Of a stretch of DNA of 64,000 nucleotides, positions 28,085 to 37,664 are shown one piece after another. The stretch's first letter is position 1. The number at the start of each line of letters is the position of its first letter. The notes beneath the pieces were generated by a model. It was not told the origin of the DNA and searched no databases. It saw nothing but the letters and a program-made list of their open reading frames with translations. Made by a program: the position numbers and the translations under genes. This DNA comes from Enterococcus sp. CSURQ0835 (GTDB lineage Bacteria; Bacillota; Bacilli; Lactobacillales; Enterococcaceae). The DNA lies in the NCBI RefSeq assembly GCF_902706605.1, contig NZ_CACSLH010000015.1, positions 1-64,000 of the forward strand, in the 5' to 3' direction.

Positions 28085-28753
28085 ATGGGGAAGAAAATCG
28101 TTACTATCGGCCTAGTCATCATGGGGATTATCGCATTTTTTGAAGGCGACTTCAGCGAATTTCTCATTTTCTTATTGATGCTAGGAGGAATCTATTTGAT
28201 TTATCGAGGACTGCGCGGCCGGAAAGGCAAACAAGCGCAAGCAGAAGTACCTTTTATGTCCAAAGAAAAAGAACAGCACTATCGCGAGGCCGGCATGTCT
28301 GAAAGCGAGATCGTATTGTTTCGCGAGACGATGAGCACGAGCAAGCAACAAATCGTCCGACTCCAAGAAAACATCACGCAAAACGCCAAATTAAAAGCGA
28401 TCGACTTACGGCATGACACCCTAAAAGCTGCCAAAGCGTTGTTCAAAGAATTGGTAAAAGAACCGACCCGCCTGCCAGAAGCCAGCCACTTTTTATATAC
28501 GCATTTACCAAACATCGTAGATTTGACTGATCATTATATCGAGATCAACCAGCATGAAGTCAAAACAAAAGAAACGTATGGTAAACTAGAAGAAAGCGCC
28601 CAGATCATCGACCAAATGGCGGATCTGATCGTCAAAGATTACCAGCAATTTGTCTCAGAAGATATGGAAGACATGGATGTTGAGATCTCGATTGCCAAAA
28701 AAAATCTTGACCACGACTTGAAAGAACCTTTACAAAAACAATTTACCGAATAA
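28085..28753 (+). CDS. xpaC: XpaC-family protein
   Basis: A 222-residue protein with two adjacent N-terminal membrane segments (about 4-19 and 25-42) and a cytoplasmic helical body rich in charged heptads. It matches the XpaC family (named for 5-bromo-4-chloroindolyl phosphate hydrolysis in Bacillus), which regularly precedes telA; the biochemical role is unknown. AGGAGG lies before the ATG. A TGCTAAAAT -10 is present about 70 bases upstream. An intrinsic terminator directly after the stop separates it from telA. Confidence 0.82.
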   Translation: MGKKIVTIGLVIMGIIAFFEGDFSEFLIFLLMLGGIYLIYRGLRGRKGKQAQAEVPFMSKEKEQHYREAGMSESEIVLFRETMSTSKQQIVRLQENITQNAKLKAIDLRHDTLKAAKALFKELVKEPTRLPEASHFLYTHLPNIVDLTDHYIEINQHEVKTKETYGKLEESAQIIDQMADLIVKDYQQFVSEDMEDMDVEISIAKKNLDHDLKEPLQKQFTE

Positions 28754-28778
28754 AATCTAGCGCATGCTAGATTTTTTT
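28753..28778 (+). terminator. Terminator between xpaC and telA
   Basis: AATCTAGC-gcat-GCTAGATT followed by six more T. It stands inside an otherwise continuous gene group, so telA must be expressed by read-through or an unseen promoter. Confidence 0.8.
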
Positions 28779-28866
28779 CCACAAAAAAATCCGCAGCTCT
28801 CGCATGGAACACCACGACTTGCCAGCAATTCAGAGCCACGGTTTTTTACTAGCAGGAGGAATGAAA

Positions 28867-30057
28867 ATGGAGCCAGAAAACACGAAACCGACCCAATCCG
28901 TCGATACGACCTTAGACGATTTATTGAGCAACCCTTTTGGATCAACTGACAGTTTGACACCGGTCCAACAAGATGAACTTTCCACTTTAAAAGAGCAAGA
29001 ACAAGCGCCGCGTTTAATCGATAAACTGCCGGCAGAACGCCAAAACCAAGCACGAGAATTAGCCAAAAAAATCGACGTCAATGACTCACAAGCCGTGATC
29101 AGTTACGGCGCGACGGCGCAAACAAAATTAAGCGAATTTTCTCAATCGATGTTAAACACCGTCCAAACACAAGACATCGGTCCGATCGGCGATTCATTGA
29201 ACCAATTGATGTATCGCTTGAATGAAGCCAATCCCGATGAATTGCGTGCCGGTGAAGGCAATGTTTTCCAACGGATGTTTGGGAAAGTCAAACAATCGAT
29301 TTATGAGATTACTGCCAAATATCAAAAGATCGGCGCCCAAATCGATAAGATCGCCACAAAGTTAGATCAAGAAAAAAACGGTCTCTTAAAAGACAACCAA
29401 ATGTTAGAGCAACTCTACAATAAAAATAAAGACTATTTTGATGCGTTGAACATTTATATCGCAGCAGCTGAACTAAAGATCGATGAATTGAAACAAACAA
29501 CGATTCCTGAAGCGACCGCAAAAGCCAAAGCCAGCGGAGATCAAATGGATGTGCAAGTCGTCAATGACTACACCCAATTTTTAGATCGCCTCGACAAACG
29601 CACTTACGACTTGAAACTTGCGCGTCAGATCACGATCCAACAAGCACCGCAGATCCGACTGATCCAAAATACCAACCAAGCATTGGCTGAGAAGATCCAA
29701 GCTTCGATCAATACCGCTATCCCATTGTGGAAAAATCAAGTCGCGATCGCGTTGACCTTGTTGCGTCAAAAAGATGCTGTGACTGCACAACGCCAAGTTT
29801 CAGAGACGACCAATGACTTGTTGAAGAAAAATTCAGAGATGTTGAAGATCTCAACGATCGAAACCGCCAAAGAAAATGAACGAGGCGTAGTCGATCTGGA
29901 AACGTTACAACAAACTCAAAATGATCTAGTCGAGACTTTGGAAGAAACACTACGCATCCAAAAAGAAGGCAAAGAACGGCGCCAAGCAGCCGAACTAGAA
30001 CTAGGCCACATGGAAAATGATTTAAAACAAAAATTGATGGATCTAAACGACCGCTAG
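28867..30057 (+). CDS. telA: TelA-family protein (toxic anion/antibiotic resistance)
   Basis: A 396-residue soluble, mostly helical protein. ATG 28867 lies 7 bases after AGGAGG (28854-28859), while ATG 28861 is too close. The family signature covers residues about 60-385, including [53 protein letters not shown] and the terminal coiled coil. TelA was linked to tellurite resistance, and in Listeria to nisin and beta-lactam tolerance; the mechanism is not known. It forms a conserved group with xpaC and the zinc-ribbon gene that starts 14 bases downstream. Confidence 0.88.
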   Translation: MEPENTKPTQSVDTTLDDLLSNPFGSTDSLTPVQQDELSTLKEQEQAPRLIDKLPAERQNQARELAKKIDVNDSQAVISYGATAQTKLSEFSQSMLNTVQTQDIGPIGDSLNQLMYRLNEANPDELRAGEGNVFQRMFGKVKQSIYEITAKYQKIGAQIDKIATKLDQEKNGLLKDNQMLEQLYNKNKDYFDALNIYIAAAELKIDELKQTTIPEATAKAKASGDQMDVQVVNDYTQFLDRLDKRTYDLKLARQITIQQAPQIRLIQNTNQALAEKIQASINTAIPLWKNQVAIALTLLRQKDAVTAQRQVSETTNDLLKKNSEMLKISTIETAKENERGVVDLETLQQTQNDLVETLEETLRIQKEGKERRQAAELELGHMENDLKQKLMDLNDR

Positions 30058-30071
30058 GAGGCTAGTTTATC

Positions 30072-30287
30072 ATGGAGAAAAAACAATTCGTCTGTGTCAA
30101 ATGCGGCAATCAACATTACACCGCGGATCAATTTCAAGCAACCGGCGGGAATTTTTCTAAACTCTTTAATGTCCAAAATAAAAAATTCACGACGATCAGC
30201 TGCACGCAATGCGGCTACACCGAACTGTATCGCACCCAAACAAGCGGCGGCTGGAACGTACTAGATTTCTTATTAGGTGGCGGCTAG
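30072..30287 (+). CDS. Zinc-ribbon protein
   Basis: A 71-residue protein with two CxxC knuckles, CVKCGN (residues 8-13) and CTQCGY (about 44-49), which together should bind one zinc. This is the small zinc-ribbon family often described as nucleic-acid binding, though that is a prediction. AGGAGG overlaps the telA stop codon, 10 bases before the ATG, so it is coupled to telA. The tail TSGGWNVLDFLLGG is hydrophobic. Confidence 0.82.
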   Translation: MEKKQFVCVKCGNQHYTADQFQATGGNFSKLFNVQNKKFTTISCTQCGYTELYRTQTSGGWNVLDFLLGGG

Positions 30288-30311
30288 TCAGTCAAAATAT
30301 TTTGAGATGCC

Positions 30312-30361
30312 AAAACGAGAACCTTCGACTGTTAAACTAAACAGTGAGGTTCTCGTTTTTT
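30312..30361. terminator. Bidirectional terminator
   Basis: AAAACGAGAACCT and ACTGT pair with ACAGT and AGGTTCTCGTTTT. It separates the telA group from the convergent permease. Confidence 0.92.
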
Positions 30362-30372
30362 AGTTAGCTGTT

Positions 30373-31236
30373 TTACGCTTTCATATAACCTAATACGAGA
30401 CCGCCCAAAATGATCAGCAAACAACCGCTCACCACATACACCATTTCTTTTTTTGTCTTGTGCTCGCCTAGTAAAAAGATCCCACCTAAAGTCGAGATGA
30501 TGATCCCCATCTGGGACAATGAAAAACCGATCGCCAGCCCAATATTTTGGACCGTCAACAACATACAGATATTCCCGATGCCCCACAATAGACCGGACAA
30601 CATATTTTTGAAGACAAAACGATTGAGCTGCGCTTTTTTCAAAGCAAAGATCGCGGCGCCTAATAACATCCCGATACTTTGAGGTAAAATGATCGCTAAT
30701 GGATCAAGCCCCGCCCACGTGATGATGATCGTGTATAAGCCGTAACCGATCGTCGAAAAAATCAACGCCCGGAAGCCGCGGCCAAAATCCAACATTTTAT
30801 GATCCGTCTTAGGTGCTTCCTCATCATCTTGACGAGCCGTCAAATACGCGCCCAGCACTAAAAGGACCAACGCTAAAAAACCAAAACCAAAGTCGCGGGT
30901 CTTCGTCCATTCGTGGAAAAAGATCGCACCTGCAACTGTATTCAAAATCAACTGAAACCCGGTGGATAACGGTAGTCCTACCGAAACCCCCATATATTTC
31001 ATGCCATGGAACTGACCATTTTGTCCGATCGTCCAAAAAAAGCCTGATAAAAAACCGATCAAAAAGACCCAACCGTTCAAGACTGGCTGGACGATCAAAT
31101 ACGTCACCAAAGCAAATAAAAATGCGCCCATCGTCATTCCCAATGTTTGTTGGTTCGCATCGCCGCCAAGTTTACTGCTGACTAGTGCGATACTCCCCCA
31201 CGCAAGCATCGGGACCAATGCGATCAAAAAGCTCAT
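30373..31236 (-). CDS. GRP-family sugar uptake permease (GlcU/RbsU-like)
   Basis: A 287-residue protein with about ten membrane segments. ATG 31236 (MSFLIALVPMLAWGSIALVSSKLGG) follows AGGGAG; the upstream 20 residues lack a ribosome site. The motif WGS near residue 13, GQNGQFHGMKYMGVSVGLPLSTGFQLI, and the internal repeat of five helices place it in the glucose/ribose porter branch of the drug/metabolite transporters. The exact sugar cannot be told. It has a good own promoter at 31267-31296. Confidence 0.85.
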   Translation of the reverse strand: MSFLIALVPMLAWGSIALVSSKLGGDANQQTLGMTMGAFLFALVTYLIVQPVLNGWVFLIGFLSGFFWTIGQNGQFHGMKYMGVSVGLPLSTGFQLILNTVAGAIFFHEWTKTRDFGFGFLALVLLVLGAYLTARQDDEEAPKTDHKMLDFGRGFRALIFSTIGYGLYTIIITWAGLDPLAIILPQSIGMLLGAAIFALKKAQLNRFVFKNMLSGLLWGIGNICMLLTVQNIGLAIGFSLSQMGIIISTLGGIFLLGEHKTKKEMVYVVSGCLLIILGGLVLGYMKA

Positions 31237-31266
31237 AAAAAAACTCCCTTCATTTAATTCTGGAAT

Positions 31267-31296
31267 AGAATAGCAAAGAAGGAGAGTCATTGACAA
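31267..31296 (-). promoter_or_regulatory. Promoter of the sugar permease gene
   Basis: On the minus strand TTGTCA (31291-31296), 18 bases, TATTCT (31267-31272) with TG before the -10. Confidence 0.6.
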
Positions 31297-31324
31297 CTAT
31301 TATTTGCTTACATTAGAACTTTCA

Positions 31325-32341
31325 TTATCTTTTTTCATGATAGTACCGCAATGTGGGGAAAAATAATTTCATCGTCGTGCCGTGACCGACTTCTGATTCA
31401 GCCGTCAGTGTTACACCTAGCTTTTCTGTCAGCTGTTTTGCTAAATACAATCCGAGTCCAGTCGAATGTTTTTCAGCGCTGCGACCATTCTCACCCGTGA
31501 AGCCTTTATCAAAAATCCGACCGAGGTCTTCTGGAGGAATACCAATGCCGTGATCTGCGACTTGCAGTAAGACACCATCATTTTTTTCTGTGATCATCAA
31601 CATGATCGTGCCATTTGCGGGCGTGTACTTGATCGCATTACTCAATAACTGTCGAAAGACAAAGGCAATCCATTTGCTGTCTGTTAAGACTCGCGCATCG
31701 TTTTCTGGTATCGTCAACTGCAATTTTTTTTGGATAAAATAATTTGCTTGGCTTGCGATCACCGGTTGAATGATGGCTTTCAAAGAATATTCTTGGATCA
31801 AATAATCATTGACGAATTCATCCGCGCGTGAATAATACAACACTTGTTCGACGTACTCATCGATTCGCTGCACTTCATCTTGCAACAAAAGATATTTTTC
31901 ATCCGGCACATCAAACTCGATGCTTCGTAAAATCAGATCCACTGCGGCTAACGGAACTTTGATCTCATGGATCCATGAATCAATATATTCTTTTTGATCC
32001 TTTTGTTGGTCGATGACTTGCTGCATCGTTTGCCGATGTTCTAGTACTTGTTGATTTACGTAATGCTCGATTGCTCTTTCTTCATGGGTCTGCCCTTTTT
32101 TCACGAATTGTTGTAAACTCGTGTCTTGTCTAAACTGTGTCAACCATTCTTTTTTGCGGAAATAATACAATGCCAGCAGCAAAAAGATCAAGACGAGCTG
32201 CAACAAAAACAAATAAGCTAAATTATCCCAAAAATGCGTCAAGCCTGGTGTCAGCCAGACCATAAAGACTAATAAAGCATCTAGTAGCAGCCAACCGATT
32301 AAAATCGGTACACGGTCTCTTAAATAATTTAAAAATGTCAT
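31325..32341 (-). CDS. Intramembrane-sensing histidine kinase, BceS/GraS type
   Basis: A 338-residue sensor kinase with two membrane helices (about 12-30 and 41-60) joined by only about ten outside residues, the hallmark of kinases that sense peptide antibiotics through a partner transporter. His125 lies in SWIHEIKVPLAA (HisKA). The ATPase domain shows the N box RQLLSNAIKY, DHGIGIP and GLGLYLAKQL. ATG 32341 has GAGGG upstream and begins 12 bases after the regulator stop. No BceAB-type ABC transporter is next to it, so the partner must be elsewhere. Confidence 0.88.
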   Translation of the reverse strand: MTFLNYLRDRVPILIGWLLLDALLVFMVWLTPGLTHFWDNLAYLFLLQLVLIFLLLALYYFRKKEWLTQFRQDTSLQQFVKKGQTHEERAIEHYVNQQVLEHRQTMQQVIDQQKDQKEYIDSWIHEIKVPLAAVDLILRSIEFDVPDEKYLLLQDEVQRIDEYVEQVLYYSRADEFVNDYLIQEYSLKAIIQPVIASQANYFIQKKLQLTIPENDARVLTDSKWIAFVFRQLLSNAIKYTPANGTIMLMITEKNDGVLLQVADHGIGIPPEDLGRIFDKGFTGENGRSAEKHSTGLGLYLAKQLTEKLGVTLTAESEVGHGTTMKLFFPTLRYYHEKR

Positions 32342-32353
32342 CTTCGCCCTCAC

Positions 32354-33025
32354 TTATGGAATGATATAGCCTTGACCGACTTTCGTTTGAATATACTCAT
32401 CGATCCCGGCTTGTTGAATTTTACGCCGCAACCGATTGATATTGACAGTCAGAGTATTGTCATCCACAAAACGTTCGTCGTCCCACAGTGCGCGCAACAA
32501 TTTTTCTCGACTCAAGATCTTGCCGTGTTGCTTCATTAAAATAAATAAAAGCCGGTATTCATTTTTGCTGAGATCGATCACTTGGCCGTTGATCGCCATG
32601 CTGCTGTTATCCATATTTAATGTGATCCCATTGTGGGACAACGTCTCGCCGCCTTCCACGTAATTATACGACCGCCGTAGTAGCGCATTGATCTTTGCCA
32701 CTAAAATATCAACTTGAAACGGCTTGGTGATATAATCGTCTGCTCCCATATTCATCGCCATGATCTGATCCATGTTCGTGTTGCGTGATGAAATAAAAAT
32801 GATCGGCACCTTCGAGACCGCGCGAATTTGCTGGCACCAATAATAGCCGTCAAATACGGGTAAATTGATATCTAGTAAAACGAGCTGCGGTTGCTCACGT
32901 TCAAAATCGTTTAGCACTTCATTGAAATCCGTCGTCTGAAACACCTCAAATTTCCATTTCGCTAACTCTTCACTGATCAATTGACGGATCACTACTTCAT
33001 CTTCTACGATCATAATTTTTGCCAT
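32354..33025 (-). CDS. Response regulator, OmpR family, partner of the BceS-like kinase
   Basis: A 223-residue regulator: receiver domain with Asp52 in LLDINLP, the acidic pair near residue 8-9 (VEDE) and Lys in DYITKPF, then a winged-helix DNA-binding domain (about 128-223, with RLRRKIQQAGIDEYIQTKVGQGYII). It resembles BceR/GraR. It is first in the operon with the kinase 12 bases behind. Likely genes controlled are envelope or antibiotic defence genes; none adjacent is an obvious target. Confidence 0.92.
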   Translation of the reverse strand: MAKIMIVEDEVVIRQLISEELAKWKFEVFQTTDFNEVLNDFEREQPQLVLLDINLPVFDGYYWCQQIRAVSKVPIIFISSRNTNMDQIMAMNMGADDYITKPFQVDILVAKINALLRRSYNYVEGGETLSHNGITLNMDNSSMAINGQVIDLSKNEYRLLFILMKQHGKILSREKLLRALWDDERFVDDNTLTVNINRLRRKIQQAGIDEYIQTKVGQGYIIP

Positions 33026-33133
33026 CTTTTTTGCCTCCGCTTTTTCACTTCCTCCTTATACTACCAAAGAAAAAATGATCTGCCACTTAATCTGCAAAAT
33101 TTAACCGAAAGCTTAGCTATCACAACGATCCCA

Positions 33134-33162
33134 CAAAAAAAGCAGCCGACTGAGCAGCTGCT
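33134..33162 (-). terminator. Terminator of the HesB-like gene
   Basis: AGCAGC (33157-33162 on minus) pairs with GCTGCT (33141-33146), followed by a T run on the minus strand. Confidence 0.75.
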
Positions 33163-33168
33163 GAAACT

Positions 33169-33525
33169 TTATTTTTTTTGCGTGAAATCAAGAAAGCCCA
33201 TCGTATCATCGATCATCCCGCCTTCACCGGAAAGCGAAAACGTATCTAATCGTTCATCTAATTTCAATTTCATATTTTCTTGCAAGTCTTCTTTGGAGTA
33301 ACCTTTGATCCAAAAGTCGACTAAATTAGTGGGAATCGTTTCGTCGTAATCCGCCTTTTCCATCGTATCATCAATGATATTGATCGAAAATTGAGTCTGC
33401 ATATGGATCATTGCATGTTGTGAGTAAGGCCCCACGCCATCTTCAAAAGTCAATAAAACGAGTTTGTTCGGACTCAAGTGTTCTGCTAAACGTTTTTTCG
33501 CTGCATCATCAATTGTAATATACAT
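33169..33525 (-). CDS. HesB/IscA-fold protein without cysteines
   Basis: A 118-residue protein that matches the small Firmicutes branch of the Fe-S biosynthesis (HesB/YneR-like) fold: MYITIDDAAKKRLAEHL, LLTFEDGVGPYSQHAMIHMQTQFSINII and the C-terminal LSGEGGMIDDTMGFLDF. It has no cysteine at all, so it cannot hold a cluster as A-type carriers do. Function unknown. It stands alone between the two-component system and the phosphohexomutase. Confidence 0.75.
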   Translation of the reverse strand: MYITIDDAAKKRLAEHLSPNKLVLLTFEDGVGPYSQHAMIHMQTQFSINIIDDTMEKADYDETIPTNLVDFWIKGYSKEDLQENMKLKLDERLDTFSLSGEGGMIDDTMGFLDFTQKK

Positions 33526-33587
33526 CTGAAACCCCTCCTCGTTGATACCCTTATCATCAAACGAATCGAGAAAAAATGCAAACGATT

Positions 33588-35081
33588 TTACTTCAAGTAC
33601 GCCTCAAGTTTTGACACATCGATGTGGGGATCTTGGCTTAAGATCGCCCGTACATGCGGTAGGATTTTTTTGATCTGCCCGGCTTGATCATTTTCGACTT
33701 GTAAAACCAGCAGCGGCTCATGCAAGCTTAGTCGTAATAACAACCAGCCTTGGCCAAACGGTTCGGTGATCGAAAAACGGACACCTTCATAATTTTCAGG
33801 ATTGACGGTAAAGCCAGTTTCTTTTGCTAATTCGGTTCGCACGGTCTCGATCATCGCTTGACCTGCAGCTTTATGTTCCTCCCCGCTGATTTTAAAGCGT
33901 AGTTCCAACGCTTCAGCAGGTTGCACCAGTTCTCGCATTAGATCGGCTAAGTCACGTTGTTCTTGTTTCAACTGTGGTAAGATCGTCAATACTTTCGCGA
34001 TCACATAGGCGCCATCATCTAAGAAATAATTTTCACGAAACGCGGCGTGACCACTCGTTTCGATCGCTAGCGGACAATCGATCCCCGCGGCATTTAATTC
34101 TACCGCTTTGTTGATCACATTGCGGTAACCAGAGATGTAACGATATTGTTTGCCACCTTTAGCTTCGATAAAATCTTTCAAGTGGTCGGTCGTTGGCGAG
34201 TTAGTCACGATGGTCGCACCTGGTTCTGTTTTTAAGATGATCGCAGCTAAAACGGCGATCAAATTGTTTCGGTTGATGATCTGACCATCATGGGACACGA
34301 TCGCGGAACGATCCACATCCGTATCAAAAATCACTCCTAGATCAGCTTTATTTGCCAAAACGGCTTGTTTGATACTAGCCATCGCTTCTTTGTTATCAGG
34401 GTTTGGAATATGATTAGGAAAATGCCCGTCCGGTTCTAAAAATTGCGAACCAGTCGTGTCGGCTCCCAGTGGTTGCAAGACTTGTTTAGCAAAATATCCG
34501 CCGGCACCATTTCCTGCATCAACTATGATCTTCATTCCTTTTAATGGTTGCTCTGCTTGGTCGATCCCTCCTTTGATTTTTTTCACCAAGTCTGCGGCAT
34601 AAACTGAGATCAAATCCGCTGACTCTACTTTGCCCGTGCTTTTTTCTCGCGGTGTCGTGTGGTTCAAAATATAGGCGATATCACTTTTTTCCGCCCCGCC
34701 TGCTTGACTGAAGATCTTGATCCCGTTGAAGTAAAACGGTAAATGACTCGCCGTCAACATGATTCCCGCATCACAGGCAAATTGTGTGAATTGCGTCGCC
34801 ATAAATAAAGCTGGTGTCGTGGCGATCCCAAAATCTAGCACGTGACAGCCACTTTGTTCAAACACTTCGATCAGCGCTTGTTTTAATTCAGGTCCGGACA
34901 AACGGCTGTCCATGCCGATCCCGATTTTGAACGGAGCTTTGACTCCGCGCTCTTCAAGCCAATTCATGATACCGTTTGCAATTTGGCGAACTTCAGTCGC
35001 GCCAAGATTTTTTTCGTTTCCTTCCGCCGAGATAGCGATCCCGCGAATATCTGAACCATTTTGTAATGTCGTTAATGTCAT
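33588..35081 (-). CDS. Phosphohexomutase (phosphoglucomutase/phosphomannomutase family)
   Basis: Interconverts hexose 1- and 6-phosphates. ATG 35081 (MTLTTLQNGSDIRG) follows AGGAGG; 497 residues. Domain 1 has the phosphoserine loop as TASHLPFYFNGIKI (standard TASHNP), domain 2 the metal loop as DTDVDRSA (standard DGDGDR), domain 3 the sugar loop ETSGHAAF, and domain 4 a phosphate-binding end (VRFSITEPFGQGWLLLRLSLHEP). The substitutions place it in a divergent subgroup, so mannose versus glucose specificity is uncertain. Monocistronic. Confidence 0.85.
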   Translation of the reverse strand: MTLTTLQNGSDIRGIAISAEGNEKNLGATEVRQIANGIMNWLEERGVKAPFKIGIGMDSRLSGPELKQALIEVFEQSGCHVLDFGIATTPALFMATQFTQFACDAGIMLTASHLPFYFNGIKIFSQAGGAEKSDIAYILNHTTPREKSTGKVESADLISVYAADLVKKIKGGIDQAEQPLKGMKIIVDAGNGAGGYFAKQVLQPLGADTTGSQFLEPDGHFPNHIPNPDNKEAMASIKQAVLANKADLGVIFDTDVDRSAIVSHDGQIINRNNLIAVLAAIILKTEPGATIVTNSPTTDHLKDFIEAKGGKQYRYISGYRNVINKAVELNAAGIDCPLAIETSGHAAFRENYFLDDGAYVIAKVLTILPQLKQEQRDLADLMRELVQPAEALELRFKISGEEHKAAGQAMIETVRTELAKETGFTVNPENYEGVRFSITEPFGQGWLLLRLSLHEPLLVLQVENDQAGQIKKILPHVRAILSQDPHIDVSKLEAYLK

Positions 35082-35121
35082 CGTTCGTCTGCCTCCTGTA
35101 GCATCTTTAAGTCTATTATAC

Positions 35122-35167
35122 CAAAACACCAGCAGAAAATGCTTTCTTTTTTGCATTTTCTACTGGC
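35122..35167 (-). terminator. Terminator of the P-type ATPase gene
   Basis: CCAG-AGAAAATGC pairs with GCATTTTCT-CTGG (35130-35167), followed on the minus strand by TGTTTTGG. Confidence 0.65.
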
Positions 35168-35185
35168 AGCATTTAATTCTGCAGC

Positions 35186-37555
35186 TTACATCACGCGCGA
35201 CTTGTGCCGATCTTTGCGCCACGTTTGCCATTTGATCCGCCAAGCCACGATTTTCCCCATCACCCACGTACTACCTTTAAAGACCCACCAGATCGCAAAT
35301 AAGAGCGGGATGACAAAAAAAGCATTGCGGTTGAGGAGCTGGTCAAATTCAAAAAATGGCCGGAAAAAGAAGAAACAACTCAAGTAGGCGGCACTCAACA
35401 CGCCAATCAGCAGCCCTTTCATTTTGTCTAGTGGCTGCGAGATCGTATACAACACGATCAGTCCCGTACAACCGGTGAGAAAAACAGACATCGTGGAGGT
35501 CGCGATGAATGACAATTGAAATAACCGATCCGCTAATTGAATGATCAGTACACTAAACAAAACGGTAAAAGCACCGGGGACTGAGACGCGTAAGATATTG
35601 TTCAAAAAGTCGCCTTTGATCCGTTCATAACTAGGTTTCAAAGCTAAGAAGAACGAAGGGATGCCAACTGTCAGCGCATTGATCGGCGTCAGTTGAACCG
35701 GCGCAAACGGATAGGGTGCGGCAAGAAACATAAAGATCACCGCTAAACACAATGAATAGATCGTCTTCACTAAATACATTGAAGCAACACGCTCGATATT
35801 ATTGATCACGCGACGCCCTTCATTCAAGACGGCTTGCATCTCTTTAAAATCAGAGTTCAACAAAATGACATCAGCAGCGGCTCGTGCGGCACTACTACCA
35901 TTTGCCATCGCAACTCCGATATCAGCTTGGCGTAAAGCTAAGACATCATTGACACCATCACCGGTCATGCAGACAGTATGGTTTTCATTTTGTAATGCTT
36001 TGATCAAGCGGCGTTTTTGATACGGGGTGACCCGCCCAAAGACCGCGTTTTGTTTGACTAGCGCTTGATAATTGTCGGTATCATTGACCGTCGTCATATC
36101 AATGGCATATTGCGCATTTTTGATCCCAGCTTTTTGCGCGATTTTTGAAACAGTGACAGGATGATCGCCGGAAATGACTTTCAACTCCACCGCTTGTTTT
36201 TCAAAGTAACTAAATGTCGTCTCAGCATTTTCTCGTAAATTATCTGTGATCACTAAAGCGGCTAAAAATTCTGGCGGCTGGGTCAAGACTTCTGTCAGTT
36301 CAGTTGGATACTTGGCTAACGCCAGAACGCGATAGCCTTTTTCTAATAACGGTGTGAGCTGATCAGTTACTTCAGCGGGAACTGATTTGAAAATAAATTC
36401 TGGTGCGCCCATGATATAGCTTCCCTTTTCAAAGGTCACGCCGCTCCATTTACGCGCAGATGAAAACGGAATGACTTTTTTTGCTTGCCATGAGCTAGTC
36501 CCAGAAAAATGTTGGCGTAACGCGGTGGCAGTCGCATTATTATCCGGCAGACTAGCTAATAAGGCAGTCATGGTCGTCGTCAATTCTTCCAACGTGATTC
36601 CATTTAAAAGCGCATCGTGATAAGTCAATGTCCCATCAGTGATCGTGCCGGTCTTATCTAAACAGATCACATCGACACGCGCCAGTGTTTCAATCGAAGG
36701 CAGCGCTTGGACTAACACTTTTTTGCGGGCTAAATTTGCGGCTCCCACAGCAAAGGCCACACTCGTCAACAACATTAAGCCTTCTGGGATCATACTCACT
36801 AATGCTGCTACCGTCCCTAAGATCGCTTGTTTGAACGAAGCCGTACTAGCATATTGCGTGAAAAATAAACCTAACCCCACTGGAACGATCACGATCGTCA
36901 AGCCTGCGATCATCCGGGCTAACACTTTCGTCAACTGAGAGCTGGAGCTTTTTTTCGTTTTCGCTTCACTGGCTAGTTTTTCAGCAAAATTATTCGCTCC
37001 GACTGCCGTAGCTTCATAAAAACCTAAGCCAGCAGTCACAAAACTTCCACTGAATAATTTCTCCCCAACTGTTTTTTGGATACGGTCGGCTTCCCCCGTC
37101 AACAATGATTCGTCGACTTCTAATGTTCCGTGGAGTAATTTGCCATCGACTGGGATCTGATCGCCGTTTTCAACTTTGATCACATCGTGTAAAACGATGC
37201 CCTCTTGTGGGATCGTCTGTAATTTTTGATCCCGTAAAACGACCGTTTCCGTTTTATTCAAGACGGATAATTTATCGATCGTATGCTTGGCGCGAATTTC
37301 TTGGACAACGCCGATCAACGTGTTGATGATCACCACGCCAAAAAACAAAGCATTTTTCGGTGAACCTACTCCGATCACTAAAAGAGCTAACACTAGATTT
37401 AGCACGTTAAAGACATTCACCGTATTTTCTTTGATGATCTGGCGGTCACTTTTTAATAAATTTTCTTGGTTTTGATTGATCTCGCCTGCTTGCTGGAATG
37501 CTTCGACTTCCGTTTGCTGCAAACCGGTCAAATGCGCTGGAATTTTTATCGCCAT
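35186..37555 (-). CDS. P-type cation-transporting ATPase
   Basis: A 789-residue pump of the P2/P3-like class. ATG 37555 is chosen because AGGAGG lies 8 bases upstream. Seen in order: two N-terminal helices near 50-85, actuator TGEAD (153-157), the SMIPEGL helix (about 254-260, as in Ca2+-type pumps), phosphorylation site DKTGT (Asp300), the nucleotide-binding part ending in GVNDVLALRQADIGVAM, and a C-terminal group of six helices with APVQLTPINALTVGIPSFFLALKPSYE. There is no metal-binding CxxC domain, which argues against heavy metals. The ion (Ca2+, Mg2+ or K+) is not determined. Confidence 0.85.
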   Translation of the reverse strand: MAIKIPAHLTGLQQTEVEAFQQAGEINQNQENLLKSDRQIIKENTVNVFNVLNLVLALLVIGVGSPKNALFFGVVIINTLIGVVQEIRAKHTIDKLSVLNKTETVVLRDQKLQTIPQEGIVLHDVIKVENGDQIPVDGKLLHGTLEVDESLLTGEADRIQKTVGEKLFSGSFVTAGLGFYEATAVGANNFAEKLASEAKTKKSSSSQLTKVLARMIAGLTIVIVPVGLGLFFTQYASTASFKQAILGTVAALVSMIPEGLMLLTSVAFAVGAANLARKKVLVQALPSIETLARVDVICLDKTGTITDGTLTYHDALLNGITLEELTTTMTALLASLPDNNATATALRQHFSGTSSWQAKKVIPFSSARKWSGVTFEKGSYIMGAPEFIFKSVPAEVTDQLTPLLEKGYRVLALAKYPTELTEVLTQPPEFLAALVITDNLRENAETTFSYFEKQAVELKVISGDHPVTVSKIAQKAGIKNAQYAIDMTTVNDTDNYQALVKQNAVFGRVTPYQKRRLIKALQNENHTVCMTGDGVNDVLALRQADIGVAMANGSSAARAAADVILLNSDFKEMQAVLNEGRRVINNIERVASMYLVKTIYSLCLAVIFMFLAAPYPFAPVQLTPINALTVGIPSFFLALKPSYERIKGDFLNNILRVSVPGAFTVLFSVLIIQLADRLFQLSFIATSTMSVFLTGCTGLIVLYTISQPLDKMKGLLIGVLSAAYLSCFFFFRPFFEFDQLLNRNAFFVIPLLFAIWWVFKGSTWVMGKIVAWRIKWQTWRKDRHKSRVM

Positions 37556-37631
37556 CTCCCTCACCTCCTCTTCATCTTATCACGAAAAAAACATTCCCTC
37601 TAAAGATAACGATGCCTCTTATGAACACGAC

Positions 37632-37664
37632 AAAAAATCCCGAACACGAGTGTCCGGGATTTTT
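37632..37664 (-). terminator. Terminator of napA
   Basis: AAAAATCCCG and ACA pair with TGT and CGGGATTTTT, just beyond the napA stop. It also reads as a terminator on the plus strand. Confidence 0.9.
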
